Assembly (NCBI GenBank): GCA_025435555.1
Contig: JAIWWG010000039.1
Span: forward strand, 235,847-299,846
Reading direction: 5' to 3'
DNA length: 64,000 nt
Source: Chytriomyces cf. hyalinus JEL632
Lineage: Eukaryota; Chytridiomycota; Chytridiomycetes; Chytridiales; Chytriomycetaceae
Of this stretch, positions 9,942 through 19,948 are shown in pieces. The position numbers were made by a program, and so were the translations under genes. Every line of letters begins with the position of its first letter. Positions within the stretch are counted from its first letter, which is position 1. Below the pieces are notes generated by a model. That model made no database searches. It was not told where the DNA came from and saw nothing but the letters and a program-made list of their open reading frames with translations.

Positions 9942-10393
9942 AGGTTAATTCTCCCCAATTCATCTCTTATTCTCTACTGCAGATAAAGAAGAGTCCTGCA
10001 CCTCACCATTCCACCAACCTCAATACATATGGGCATGAATTATGACATTGAGTGGGGTAAACGTCTAGTAGATAACAAGGAATGAATACACGAATCCTTG
10101 TGTTCTATAAAGGGTGCAGACTTGTAGATGACGATAGCTTATTCTATTACATGATTTCAACTATTCTTGCTCTGATCAAGCATAAACATGGTTGGAAAGC
10201 AAATGTTTGGAATTTATATGATTCTGGCATAGCTGTTGTTGTAGTACACAGAGTTTAATAAAAACGCGCCTTCTTCGAGATTGGGTTTAAATGGGCGAAA
10301 GGTGAGAGAACTGCAGGAACCACCTGAAGCACTAACACCCCTCGTCTTACTTTATTTGAAGGAAGGACCAAAGAAAACTAGGGTGGAGCAGGG
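9942..10393. other. Gap with no recognisable gene
   Basis: AT-rich DNA with short open frames only. It may be residual internal sequence of the family B element, but no conserved domain can be read on either strand. Confidence 0.4.
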
Positions 10394-10604
10394 CAGGTCA
10401 AAGAAGGAGGTGAGCAACAACAGCTCGCAAAAAGGGAAACGGAAAAGGATTTGACTGTGCTCACCTGGCAGATCAAAGAAGGAGGTGAGCAACAACAGCT
10501 CGCGAAAAGGGAAACGGAAAAGGATTTGACTGTGCTCACCTGGCAGATCAAAGAAGGAGGTGAGCAACAACAGCTAAAAGAAAAGCGGAAAAGGATTTGA
10601 CAGT
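10394..10604. repeat. Minisatellite of 75-bp units
   Basis: Units start at 10,394, 10,469 and 10,544, each beginning CAG(G/A)TCAAAGAAGGAGGTGA. The third is cut after about 60 bp. Copies 1 and 2 are almost identical, so the array is young. Because 75 is a multiple of 3, all frames through it stay open and would encode a 25-residue repeat on the minus strand. No gene is supported there. Confidence 0.85.
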
Positions 10605-11562
10605 AAGAAAAGAAAGAAAGAAAGGCGGAAAAGAGGTAGAAAATTCGAAATGTCATCCGCTAAATATTAACCCGACTTTATCATAGATAAAACCAAAAAT
10701 TACCACTGGAAATCCTGCTAGAATATGCATGCTTTTGGGAATTTGGGAGTTGTCAGGAGACAAGAGCTTTCAACTACCGGAGCTGAATGCTGATTCTTGT
10801 TTTATTTGTCCTGCTACAGTGTCCACTTTTATACATGTTACTGTCACTTTGCAATTTCTAAGATGTCGCGTCATTATAAATGATGACACGACATTTGTGA
10901 TGTGATGGGGGCTGAAAATGGAGATGAGGAGATGAAAAATGTAGATGGAATTCCAAAAGCTCAATCAATGCGCCACATCAAGAAACCATCCATCCAACTC
11001 AAATGCGTGTAAGTGGGAAGGACAGTCTGACCATGACAGTATCACAATAAAGATCATGTAACAGGTTGTCTAGAGATTGTCGTGGCCAACAACCTTCAAC
11101 AGGGAAAAGATCAGTATGTTCTTGTCATCTCAGAGAGACGGTGAACAAGATTAGTATGCAGATTCTATGCGGTATCGACAGTGAACATTGTAACATCTAA
11201 GTGAATCATGGATCCAATCAGGGTCTTAATGCTTCATCCAAACGACTAGAAACGTTGATTCCTGACGTCTCGGGTTTCCTTGCGCCAGTCATTTGAACTA
11301 TTCATTGTTCGATACTGAACAGATACCAGTTTTCTTTCAACAATCAGTTCTACCACTCGTCTGTATTTTGATTATTACGACAGTCGAGCTTGGTTGGTTT
11401 TGATTATTATCCAACCGGGCAAAACACGAACATCTCAGAGAACTGATAGTTAATCTTGTCTGTTTAAAAAGTACAGTGCTAGAATGTCTGTTGTAGTAGA
11501 AAAAGAAACAACGGATAGGCCGTAGCGGCTATCAATCATAAGCTTTGTTTATTACAACAGCT
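10605..11562. other. Gap with no recognisable gene
   Basis: About 950 bp of AT-rich sequence without a credible coding frame, RNA gene or long repeat that I can see. Confidence 0.4.
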
Positions 11563-12101
11563 GTTAAGGTTCGCAACCACAGACCCGCAGGTCACTGGTT
11601 CAACCCGCACTGCTGCCAACTCCATGCAGCTATCTTCTGATCTTTATAGGGAAATAAGCAGAAGAAGAGGAAATAGAAATCAACTTAGACAAGTATTCTA
11701 TTACCACTTTTGTATGACTAATCTGTTAAGCCAGTCAAGCAATTAATCAATAACCTTACCCACTGTGGGGATATTGATTATAGTTGACAAGCCTTTGCTG
11801 TCAGCCCAGTTCTGATTAATGGATCAGCCTGAAAACTGATTTGTGAGCAATGACTCACTTTTTCAGCAATTTCAAACTGGAAAATGACAAATGAGTGATT
11901 TCACTTCTATAATGACTTTTCTGACTGAAAATCTCAATTATGACAAATGAAATGGAAAAAAAGGTGGCTGAGAAGTGAAATTGAAGAAAGCCTAATTAGA
12001 TTTTATGGGAGCCAAAAATGTATATAAGGAGAGCTGTTTTGATGTGTTGTGATTCACCCTTAAGATAATAAATACTTATCAGCCCAAGTTCAAAACCAAA
12101 C
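11563..12101 (+). repeat. Solo LTR of copia-type element (family C)
   Basis: The stretch from about 11,613 (TGCAGCTATC) to 12,101 (ending AACCAAACA) matches, in reverse complement, 60,913-61,395 (about 95% by eye) and 63,480-63,952 (lower). TATATAAGG at about 12,020 and AATAAAT at about 12,068 mark promoter and polyadenylation signal near the right end. Homology to the 63.9-kb copy extends left to about 11,563, so the true left end may be the TGTTAAGG there. No internal element sequence follows on either side: a solo LTR next to the 3' end of the F-box gene. Confidence 0.75.
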
Positions 12102-12154
12102 AAATGCCCAACAAAATGCCTACATCCGCCAGCAAGACGAAAGACTTGCTTACC

Positions 12155-12640
12155 TCAACCAAACCCTTTGTAATAGCGGGGCGTGCACTTGGCGCACAAT
12201 CTTTTGACCTGAATCCAGTCCAGAGTCCGGGTGCGTGTGCTGCAATCCGGCGCCATACATCCCATTCGCGAGCATAGACGGACAATAGTCTTGTCGCTGA
12301 CTGTGAGTGGACCATCTGCAACTTCTTTCGTCGAGGCCCCGTCTGCACTCCCCCCAGCATCCTCAGTTGATTCTCCATTTGGATATGCTGGATACCCCAA
12401 CCTCGTCCGCAGCAGCGTCCACACTCGGCTACCCTCACCGGTCAAGCCCACAAGCCTCTTATTGACGCAGCCCAGTTTCAGCACCTCGCCCCCTTTCAAG
12501 TACAAGCACACCTCATCAAATAGTTCCGTGGGCATGTCGTCAAGACCTCGTCTGTTCAAGACAAGGCTCTCGTCCGCGCGCAACTTCTTGCGCACTCCTT
12601 CCGTCTGCTTTGGGCCGCGTGTGGGTGCTGGAGCAGACAT
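12155..12640 (-). CDS. F-box protein, probably truncated at the 3' end
   Basis: The start ATG is at 12,638-12,640 (MSAPAPTRGPK). An F-box lies at residues 35-80 (LDDMPTELFDEVCLYLKGGE, LKLGCVNKRLVGL), the part that binds Skp1 in SCF ubiquitin ligases. It is followed by a Cys cluster MGCMAPDC...RLCAKC, as in many fungal F-box proteins, probably a zinc site. The frame stops right after CTPRYYKGFG. A GTAAGC donor-like site overlaps the stop, and the solo LTR begins 54 bp further on. The ligand-binding C-terminus of such proteins is therefore absent: either a short protein or a gene cut by the LTR. Confidence 0.65.
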   Translation of the reverse strand: MSAPAPTRGPKQTEGVRKKLRADESLVLNRRGLDDMPTELFDEVCLYLKGGEVLKLGCVNKRLVGLTGEGSRVWTLLRTRLGYPAYPNGESTEDAGGSADGASTKEVADGPLTVSDKTIVRLCSRMGCMAPDCSTRTRTLDWIQVKRLCAKCTPRYYKGFG

Positions 12641-13607
12641 TGTGTCCTTTTGTGGGAAACGTTTACTTTTTCGGACGGATGTTTTTCTTTCAAAATCCCA
12701 AGCACGATTCACAGCTGCTATGTGATTCAAAAACCCAAACGACCCAATCCTGCCTCCGATTAACGCCTGATCAACGCTCTTGTGACAAGAAACATCGAGC
12801 AGATCGTTCTGCGGACTAAGGCATTGGCTGTGGAGCACACATGTCCAAGTTCGCAATTGCGCGCATCTGTATCAAAGCCCGTTCAACCACTCCCAAATAG
12901 ATTCAATGATTTGAAGAGACAGATGGCGTTTTTATTTGGCAGTCCGGCACATGAGATTCTTTACACCTGAAACATACTTCGGAAACAACCTCTCTCATCC
13001 TTGGATGGAGCACAAACTGATTCTAAGCTCAATGGAACTATCTATACGTGTTGCATCAGGATTTGAGATTCCATGATTGGTAGCAACTACAGAAATCCTG
13101 CATGAGACTGGCCGCAAGCGTGATACCTGTTATTCTATGACACAAAGAATAACGTTCGTAAAGATGGTAAAAAATGGTTGACTTTTCCTGATCAATCTGT
13201 GCTGCATTGCCGACGATAGTTGCCACGCCCTTGATGTCGCTTTCAGAAGAATCGCAAACGCCGCATTCCGGGACTCACGCAAATTTTCGCACATAAATTT
13301 TCGAAAGTGAAACTCGGCGCATCGACCAACAACCCAAATACCTTGTTTTGAAACCCAGGTGGGCCCAAGAGTTCTGAACTAATGCGGCTGCCACGCAAGT
13401 TCATCAAAACAAAAGACGCCCGTCTAAAGTGAAATGCGTTTATTGTGTTCCATCAGCGCAGACAATTAGGAAATCAAACAGGATCGGAACAGAGAAAGAA
13501 AGAAAAACATATGATTGAGGATTGAGGATTGAGGATTGAGGGTATGCCAAATACACAGGAAGGCGGTCCCCCAAGCAAAAGACTCGGGGGCCTTATTCTC
13601 CTTTTTT
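12641..13607. other. Intergenic, with (gattgag)n minisatellite
   Basis: The F-box promoter side, then about 900 bp without a gene. At 13,514-13,541 gattgaggattgaggattgag is a short array of a 9-bp unit. Confidence 0.5.
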
Positions 13608-15027
13608 CTAATGCTTGATTCCAAGAAACTCTAAATCTTCATCCACTCGGGCTGAAGATAATCCATTCACGAGTGCGGATGGGAAGAAGCCATAGACAGA
13701 CGCAGCTTTTTTCCTTTTGGAGACAGGGAGAGATGTGGGGTCTTGTATCGAGACCGCCTGTGCGGACGCGTGATGATGGTACTGCACGGAGGATGATCCC
13801 GGATTTTGGACTTCGGAAAATGCGGAAGATGAGGGAAACGGGTGATGTTGTTGTTGCTGCTGTAGAGGTACTTTCTGATGTGCATAGGTTGTTGGGAATT
13901 CTTCGTCAACGAGGTCATCTTCCATAATGTTTTTCCATTCTGTGTAGTCATTTCGCCGGGTTTTCCTCCTTTTGTTTGATATCCCACGGTCTCGATCTAA
14001 GAATGGGGAAAAATCAGAATCTTGACTGTTTGCCACTGGAGGAGAACGTACGTGGCATATGGTATCGTCGCATTTCTTCAGTCAAGCGCGAGCAGTTTCG
14101 AACGGCTTCTTCCATCAACTGACTTCGCGCCTCAGCTTTCTTTCTCTGTCAAAAATGAGCGTGATCAATCAGTTGGTCAAGATACAGGAAAACTAAAACA
14201 CGAAACGCACCACATATGCCAAAGTTGCAAACTCGGCCGCTGCATCACATTCCTGCTGATACCTCTCTTGCATGCATTTTAACCGATTATTTGCAATTTT
14301 GTCAAAGTCCTTCTTCCTGTGCTCGATATTCAATGTTTCGGTTTTGATTTGCTCATGTGATCCGTCTCGCACTGATTTGATTTCTGTCTCAATCTTGTGA
14401 GACTGCTCGAGAAAGTACCTAAATTGGAACAGTAGTGTTACAGATCGTGATGTGAAAGTGTTGTGGACTGAATTACCTATTTTTAAATTTTGCCAAGTCG
14501 GCTTCCATGGCAAGAAGGGCCTTGTATGCACGCCTTCGCATGGTTTCTGTGATATCCGTTAGTAATAAGTTTGAGATGGACATTTTGTACAAATATTCGT
14601 CGTTACCCTGTTCTTCCGATGCGCCATTGACAGATTTCTCAAGATTCGAGACGCCGTTCACAGCCGGCTTCAAATCCATCCCCAATCCATTCATGATCTC
14701 AACTGCATGGGTCGCGTTCTCCTTCGTAGAGTCCCTGCGTCCACTGTCGCTGACCTTGGGTGACAACCCAGCAACAGAGTCAAAGTCATCGAGTTTGTTT
14801 GGACCCAGATTTTCATCGATTCCAGCTTCTGCGCATTCATCGTCATTGTCGTTCGCTTCGTCGTCCGCGTCGCTTGCGTCTTCATCTTCATCTTCATCTT
14901 CATCGTCGTCATCGTCGTCGTTGTGGTCGTCGTTGTCGTTGTCGTTGTTGTTGTCGTTGTCGTTGCCGTCGTTGTCCTCATCTTCTTCAAAGTCGTCTTC
15001 GGTTTGATTGTAGTGTCCAAGACTCAT
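13608..15027 (-). CDS. Sds3/BRMS1-family subunit of Rpd3-type histone deacetylase complex
   Basis: Exons 14,477-15,027, 14,211-14,418, 14,051-14,145 and 13,608-13,996 join in phase. The N-terminus is a long Asp/Glu/Asn run (residues 8-60). The Sds3 domain follows: RRRAYKALLAMEADLAKFKNR, then RYFLEQSHKIETEIKSVRDG and a coiled coil to QERYQQECDAAAEFATLAYV. The third exon continues RKKAEARSQLMEEAVRN. The C-terminus has a basic KRRKTRRND and a His/Gln-rich tail. Family members hold the deacetylase dimer in Sin3-Rpd3-type repressor complexes in the nucleus. The ATG at 15,025-15,027 is the simplest start; an upstream exon is possible. Confidence 0.8.
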
Positions 15028-15032
15028 CCCGC

Positions 15033-15656
15033 TCAGTTGCCTCTGACGGCCGAGTTCAGGCCGTTGTGTTTGCGTTGGAGTTGCTGTTTGTTATTTTGGG
15101 GGCGGTGAGGGCATGAGCAACGAGAGGGTGCAAGATATGCCTTCAAAACAAGAGGGGCCACACCACTCTCGACAGACTCTGCCGAACTGAGCCTGCTGTA
15201 GAAAGACGCTCCATTCGCATGACTTGCCCCATGAACAACAATACTCTCAACAATCCCAACTTCCGCACCATCTGTTCCAACAGGATTGGAACCTCCATTC
15301 ACAGCCATTCGCAAATCCGCCGCAACAAGAAGCGCTCCAATGGCAGCCGCTTCGCCTTCTTCCGAGTCTCCAAGCGACGCCGGGGCGCAGTTTGAAAGTG
15401 AGCTTTCTGACCCTGAATCTGACTCCGAATGCACGGACGACGCCATGTCAAACTCGGCTTCGATTTGCTTGCATTCGGCCATGAGAGATATGGATGGAAA
15501 AGATGGAAGTGCTTCGAGAGAGTGAGGAATAGGGTCAGGTTGTTCTGGTTGCGATGAGGATGATGACGATGATGAGAGGTTCCCTGGCTCCTTCCCGGTC
15601 TCCCGCTCGTTGGTTCCGGACTTGTTGGACCTTTCTCTTCGCTTCTTTGGGGGCAT
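15033..15656 (-). CDS. Ser/acidic-rich open frame upstream of Sds3, possible 5' exon
   Basis: Starts MPPKKRRERSNKSG with a basic nuclear-type cluster, followed by a serine run, acidic stretches and low-complexity Ala/Gly. It stops at 15,033, six bases before the Sds3-like ATG, but in a different frame. If GTTGCTCATG...AACAAACAG (38 bp) were spliced out, the frame would enter TPTQTQRPELGRQRQLSG and then MSLGHYN, giving one long nuclear protein. The intron would be unusually short. Otherwise it is a separate unknown gene. Confidence 0.4.
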   Translation of the reverse strand: MPPKKRRERSNKSGTNERETGKEPGNLSSSSSSSSQPEQPDPIPHSLEALPSFPSISLMAECKQIEAEFDMASSVHSESDSGSESSLSNCAPASLGDSEEGEAAAIGALLVAADLRMAVNGGSNPVGTDGAEVGIVESIVVHGASHANGASFYSRLSSAESVESGVAPLVLKAYLAPSRCSCPHRPQNNKQQLQRKHNGLNSAVRGN

Positions 15657-15790
15657 TTTGCTTTTGCGATCGAACAAGGTTGGGCTGCTGTGAACTTGGA
15701 AGTTGTTGGTATTTGACTGATTTGTTGCTTGGACAAATTTTCACAACAAGACTTTTTTTCAAACCGGCGTTCTGATCAAACGTTTTATTT

Positions 15791-17188
15791 CTATTTCTGC
15801 ACAGCGCCGTTTGCTATGCGCGCAATCTTTTGAAGACACGTCTTTTCACCTCTCCTTGCGCGTACTGCGTTCAAGTAGTCGAAGGAACGCTGCTCCCTTC
15901 CTGCTGCTTCCAAAATATCATCGTCCTGTTTCACGGTCGTGGGATACGTCCTCAGCTTGGCCCGTGCCGCTTTAGCAATCCGCTCGAGGACATTGGGATC
16001 ATTGGGTTGACCCAGATGACATTCTTGCACGGACCGACTCAACCGTTTGATCTGAAACAGGCACCAACGTCGCGGGATTCGGTATGATGGTGGATCGCCG
16101 GGTTCGTGAAATATGCGCACCCTGCGATCTTCGTTGTGATCGTTGTCTGGCATGGTGAATCCTGGTAACCTCTATTAATTGGATGTGGCTATCATTTTCA
16201 TTGACCGCACCCATGTACTTGAGACTTTTGTAATTCGACATTTCTCCGTACGTGACATCAACTTGCTCCCCTGATTTGATGGATTGCGTTGCAGTCATTG
16301 TAACAGCGCCAAGTTTCGAATTGTACTCAATCTGGAAAATGATCCAAGTCAGAGTCTGGAAGAAACACGCGCCCGCGCGCTCTTTCACCTTGACTTTCGG
16401 CTTTCCAAAGTGGTTCGCCACATCGACCATCGGAATCATGACTGCCTCGTTTTTCCCTTCCCCAACTGGCAACGCCATACGCGCGACATGACACAGTGCC
16501 ACGCCCAAGTAAATTCGATCAATGTTGAATGCGCGGGTAAATACGATTTCCATTGATCGCATTCTTTCTATTTTCGTGGAAAGTGCTTCATAAGGTTCGG
16601 TCGACAACTGAAAACATCTTTGAAGAATCACAGAACTTTGTACCTCAATATCTTTCCGCAACTGCCCCACATCTTCCAATAAATCCGTGCCTTCGATTTC
16701 CTTCAACATTGCGTCACTCCAATAAATCGGTGTTGAAAACGTTTTCGGTAAAAAGTCGAGATACGATTTCCACACGGGATCATTCCTGTGCAAGACAATA
16801 AATGATGCAATGATGGGGACCCAGTCTGTTTTTGGGGTATATTTTGAGGTACGCGGAGACTGATGGGTCCGATTTCGCCATCCAGTCGTGGATCGTCTGA
16901 GTTGAGAATTGATGAAGCCGCTGCTTATACATGGGCGTACAAGCTATCGGTGTAACTAACCGCCTGGTGGGGAACGATCATGAGCATATCGCCCTTTGCA
17001 AAGTCTTTGTGCGTGTACACGTCCCGGTTGTCGCTCTGATTTGCAATGTTACATATCTATTGACTCTGTACAAAAGGATGTAAACACAACTCCAAATGCA
17101 CAAAAAGCGTTCCCGTGTGCACAATCCCCCGCTGTGCCATCCATTCCAGAAAGCGTTCTGATTGTGGATCAATGCGTGTCCATCCCAT
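15791..17188 (-). CDS. SET-domain lysine methyltransferase (RLSMT/SETD type)
   Basis: N-terminal piece: SERFLEWMAQRGIVHTG, spliced (intron 17,036-17,101) to SDNRDVYTHKDFAKGDMLM. Then DPVWKSYLDFLPKTF, MIPMVDVANHFGKPKV (the NH motif that binds SAM) and GEQVDVTYGEMSNYKSL (YG..SN motif), as in the Rubisco-LSMT/RKM class that methylates ribosomal proteins and elongation factors. The C-terminal binding domain continues in another frame to 15,791 (LRTYPTTVKQDDD..., VRARRGEKTCLQKIA). Frame changes near 16,160 and between 16,800 and 16,960 need either introns under 45 bp or indels. The start is uncertain; a hydrophobic segment [19 protein letters not shown] lies upstream of the chosen ATG. Confidence 0.65.
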
Positions 17189-17374
17189 TCGAGCGTACGC
17201 GAATGCAGCACAAACAGCGGTAAATGCAGCGACTAGAGGCCATAGGGGTGCTTTCGCGTTTGTTTGTTTCGCTGGTTTCGTCGATGCGCTCTGCTTCGTT
17301 GGCGGAGTGATGAGATCCTTTTTTTCTTTCTTTTTAACTTTATCGACCGTGCATATAAAAAAACAGTCGCAAAT

Positions 17375-17674
17375 ATGCTTATTCCAGTGAGGTGCTTCTC
17401 GTGCGGCAAAGTGATCGGCAACATGTGGGACCAGTACCTGACGTATCTTCAGATGGATATCCCTGAGGGCGAGGCACTGACGAAGCTGGGTCTGCAGCGA
17501 TACTGCTGCCGTCGAATGGTCCTCACCCACGTCGATCTGATTGAAAAGCTGCTGCAGTTGAGGACTTTTGTTTTTCCCTCGCTCGATAATGGTCGTTCAA
17601 ATTATCTTAACCTGGCTGTACTCTATCCTTTTCTTGCCTCGCGAAATCGCAGCTTTGGACCCAAGCGACACTGA
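17375..17674 (+). CDS. RPB10: RNA polymerase subunit RPABC5
   Basis: Starts [16 protein letters not shown], the invariant CxxCG zinc knuckle, and continues [22 protein letters not shown] with the second Cys pair. Rpb10 is shared by RNA polymerases I, II and III, is about 70 residues long and normally ends LIEKLLRYNPLEK. Here the sequence diverges after LIEKLLQ and runs on for some 35 residues to a stop at 17,674. A last intron starting GTTGAG at about 17,558 and a short terminal exon are more likely; one candidate acceptor precedes AACCCGCTATCG near 17,687. A TATA-like ATATAAAA is at 17,353. It is divergent from the SET gene. Confidence 0.85.
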   Translation: MLIPVRCFSCGKVIGNMWDQYLTYLQMDIPEGEALTKLGLQRYCCRRMVLTHVDLIEKLLQLRTFVFPSLDNGRSNYLNLAVLYPFLASRNRSFGPKRH

Positions 17675-17826
17675 GGCCGTATCGCAGAACCCGCTATCGA
17701 AAATCCTCTCCCTTCAACCCGCTTCTCTTCCATCACAAATTCATGACCAGGAGTGTGCTCTCGAACTCATATAAAACAAATAATGACGCAAAAACGCACC
17801 GTAAAATCCATATCACATGCCTTGTT

Positions 17827-18324
17827 TTATTTCTTTGATTTCTTTAGCGTCACGGCAAAATCAGCGAGATGCGCGACCTGGTTCGGGCAAAGGCGCCTCA
17901 GTCATCCGCAACAAACCCTTCACAAAAAAAAAAGTTGTGTTCATTACCAGCGCTTGATTCTTGCGCACGCACAGTTTCACATCTTCGACAGAAACTACGC
18001 TCCGTTTCCCATGTTTCGAGAACGAGTCGAGATCGACTGCAAGAGACCCACACTGCGCGAGCACCACCGCCGTCACCGCATGCACAAACTGCGGCGTGGG
18101 AGTGACATCCGCATTGTTTTCAGCGAGTATGGATGCAATGAGTTTCGAAACTGTGTAGTGGATGGATGCTTGGAGGCGCTACGGGTGGGTTGCCGAAGGT
18201 TGGCGAAGGGAAAGGCAAGCAATGAGACACATATCGGTTAGTTTCGAGCTTCTTGACTAGGGCGATAGGAGCGTACTTGTGTTTCGGGATCGACCGCATC
18301 GTCGTCTTCATGGTTAGGGAGCAT
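17827..18324 (-). CDS. Centromere protein S / MHF1 histone-fold protein
   Basis: Three exons: 18,277-18,324, 17,948-18,178 and 17,827-17,877 (introns 98 and 70 bp), 109 residues. The protein starts MLPNHEDDDAVDPETQ, then RLQASIHYTVSKLIASIL, TPQFVHAVTAVVLAQCGSLA, DLDSFSKHGKRSVVSVEDVK and ends VAHLADFAVTLKKSKK. This is the three-helix histone fold of CENP-S, whose dimer with CENP-X (MHF2) binds DNA at kinetochores and with FANCM at stalled forks. RSVVSVEDVKL is the diagnostic loop and helix. Length matches the family. It shares a 186-bp promoter region with the divergent CBS gene and converges with RPB10. Confidence 0.85.
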
Positions 18325-18510
18325 TTCTTGGTTGAATATTTATTTACGCTCCTTGAGCTTGTGACGGTGGATCTGCGGACAAGACCCGGAGCCAGCATCG
18401 GATGATATCGCGTGAATGTCGCTGCCTTGTCTGTTCTTTCATCGTGACTCATCTGTAGTACACCGCATTTTGAACTAAATAAAAACGACACAGATTCCCC
18501 CCCCCCCTCC
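18325..18510. promoter_or_regulatory. Divergent promoter region, CENP-S and CBS genes
   Basis: The two start codons are 186 bp apart and face outwards, so both promoters must lie here or overlap the 5' ends. A C-run directly precedes the CBS ATG. No specific factor site is recognised. Confidence 0.45.
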
Positions 18511-19882
18511 ATGCAAAACCAAGCTACCAAACACCCTTCGAAAAAACTTGTCCGATATATGCTCCATCAAGCCACCAAAACCGAGGCTGACATGCTCGCA
18601 GCTTCCAGAGACGTATTTGACGCGCTGAGCAAGATCCCCATCTCAGCCCTCCTCGCCCACAAACGCGCCTCGCAAGACACCAGCAACCAACCAACTCCAT
18701 CTCAACTCATTTCGGTACATGAATCTACGCCTTTAAGAGATGTCCTCGCCACTCTTGCCAAGCATTCCATTCTTGCCGTTCCAGTCACTTCGCATCCAGT
18801 CGAAAAGCCTGAAGACACTGCGTTTGCAGGGATTGTTTCCATTTACGATATCCTGGCATGGACTGTATTCCAGAACATGTTTGACTGCCTCCAGTTGAGT
18901 CGTTTAACGCTAGCGTTGAGTCCTTGAAAGCACAAATCTAACAAGTACCTGCAGATCTCTAGACACGGCTCCCAACAATGCAAACACTGCAGAAACGTAC
19001 CGCAATTTCGAACAACAGGCAGAAGAATACTTTGCCACGCCCGTGTCCGAACTCATTGGCTGCACGGTTGAATCGAGCATGAGCTGGACGCTGCATTCAA
19101 CAAACTTTGTTTCGACGCTCCTCCAAATGATGACACGGCCTCCATTTCATCGGCTGCTCGTTATTGATGTCGATGCTGCCATTGAAAGCGTGGATGTGGA
19201 CATGGACAAGGAGGGTAAAACGGAAGACGTGTCCAGCAAACGAAGAAGTTGTATTGCGATGGTTACTCAAATGGATCTGCTGCGCTTCATAAACGCGCAT
19301 GCGGAAGCCATTGCGCCATCCGCACTCGCCCGTTTGTACTCATGTGGGGTAGAAGACGTGCTGGCATATGCAAAGCGGCAAGCAAGCAGCGACCGGGATC
19401 CAAAACAACTCCGCAGTGACGGTGTGACGGTCTTGAACAGCATCCACGTCAATGAAAACAACGTCGTGGTTGTAGGTTCCCAAGTCACTGCCCTGCAAGC
19501 ATTCCGCGTCATGTACGTGCATCGTGTTTCAGCAGTGGCGATTGTATCTAGACAAGGAGAGATTGTAGCGAACTTGTCGGCGAGTGATTTACGCGGTGTC
19601 ACGGGTGATATGGAGTGCTTGCAGAGTTTCTTGCTGCCTGTGTTTGAGTTTCTGGAAACGCGGAGTGGAAAACGGAGTATGGGGTCGCTGAAAGCGGATC
19701 AGTTGAAATGTGTGGATAGGGAACACGCGTTTGGACACGCTGTGAAGACAGTTTTGGAGGAATGCATTCATCGAATGTGGGTGCAGGATTCGGCAGAGAT
19801 TCCAGTTGGAGTTTTGACGGTGGGAGACATGCTCTCCTTGTTTGTGCCACCGAGTCATGTTGTGACGGAGACGTCGTTTTAA
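18511..19882 (+). CDS. Four-CBS-domain protein (Snf4/Sds23-like)
   Basis: Exons 18,511-18,893 and 18,955-19,882 join in phase (intron 61 bp), about 436 residues. Repeats: LISVHESTPLRDVLATLAKH..AVPV, then SWTLHSTNFVSTLLQMM..PFHRLLVIDV, VVVVGSQVTALQAFRVMYVHRVSAVAIV with GEIVANLSASDLRG, and CVDREHAFGHAVKTVLEECIHRMW..IPVGVLTVGDML. Paired CBS domains bind adenine nucleotides. Four in tandem is the plan of the AMPK gamma subunit Snf4 and of Sds23. Which of the two this is cannot be decided, and there is no additional catalytic domain. Confidence 0.8.
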
Positions 19883-19948
19883 GTTGGCGTGGCGGAAATG
19901 GTGTGATTTGTACAAAGGATTTTGAGAACCGCTCTTTGAGTCATAAAA

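Noticed and set aside
10394-10604. CRISPR-like array
   Set aside because: The repeats are directly adjacent without unique spacers, and the genome is eukaryotic: a minisatellite.
10352-10656. Minus-strand Cys/Ser-rich frames through the minisatellite
   Set aside because: Open only because the 75-bp unit is a multiple of three. No start context, introns or homology.
11563-11612. A functional tRNA gene next to the family C LTR
   Set aside because: A B-box-like GGTTCAACCC exists, but the T stem does not pair and no acceptor or D arm can be drawn.
14923-15108. Plus-strand poly-valine frame and related frames
   Set aside because: Shadow of the Asp/Asn-coding (GAT/AAT) run in the N-terminus of the Sds3-like gene.
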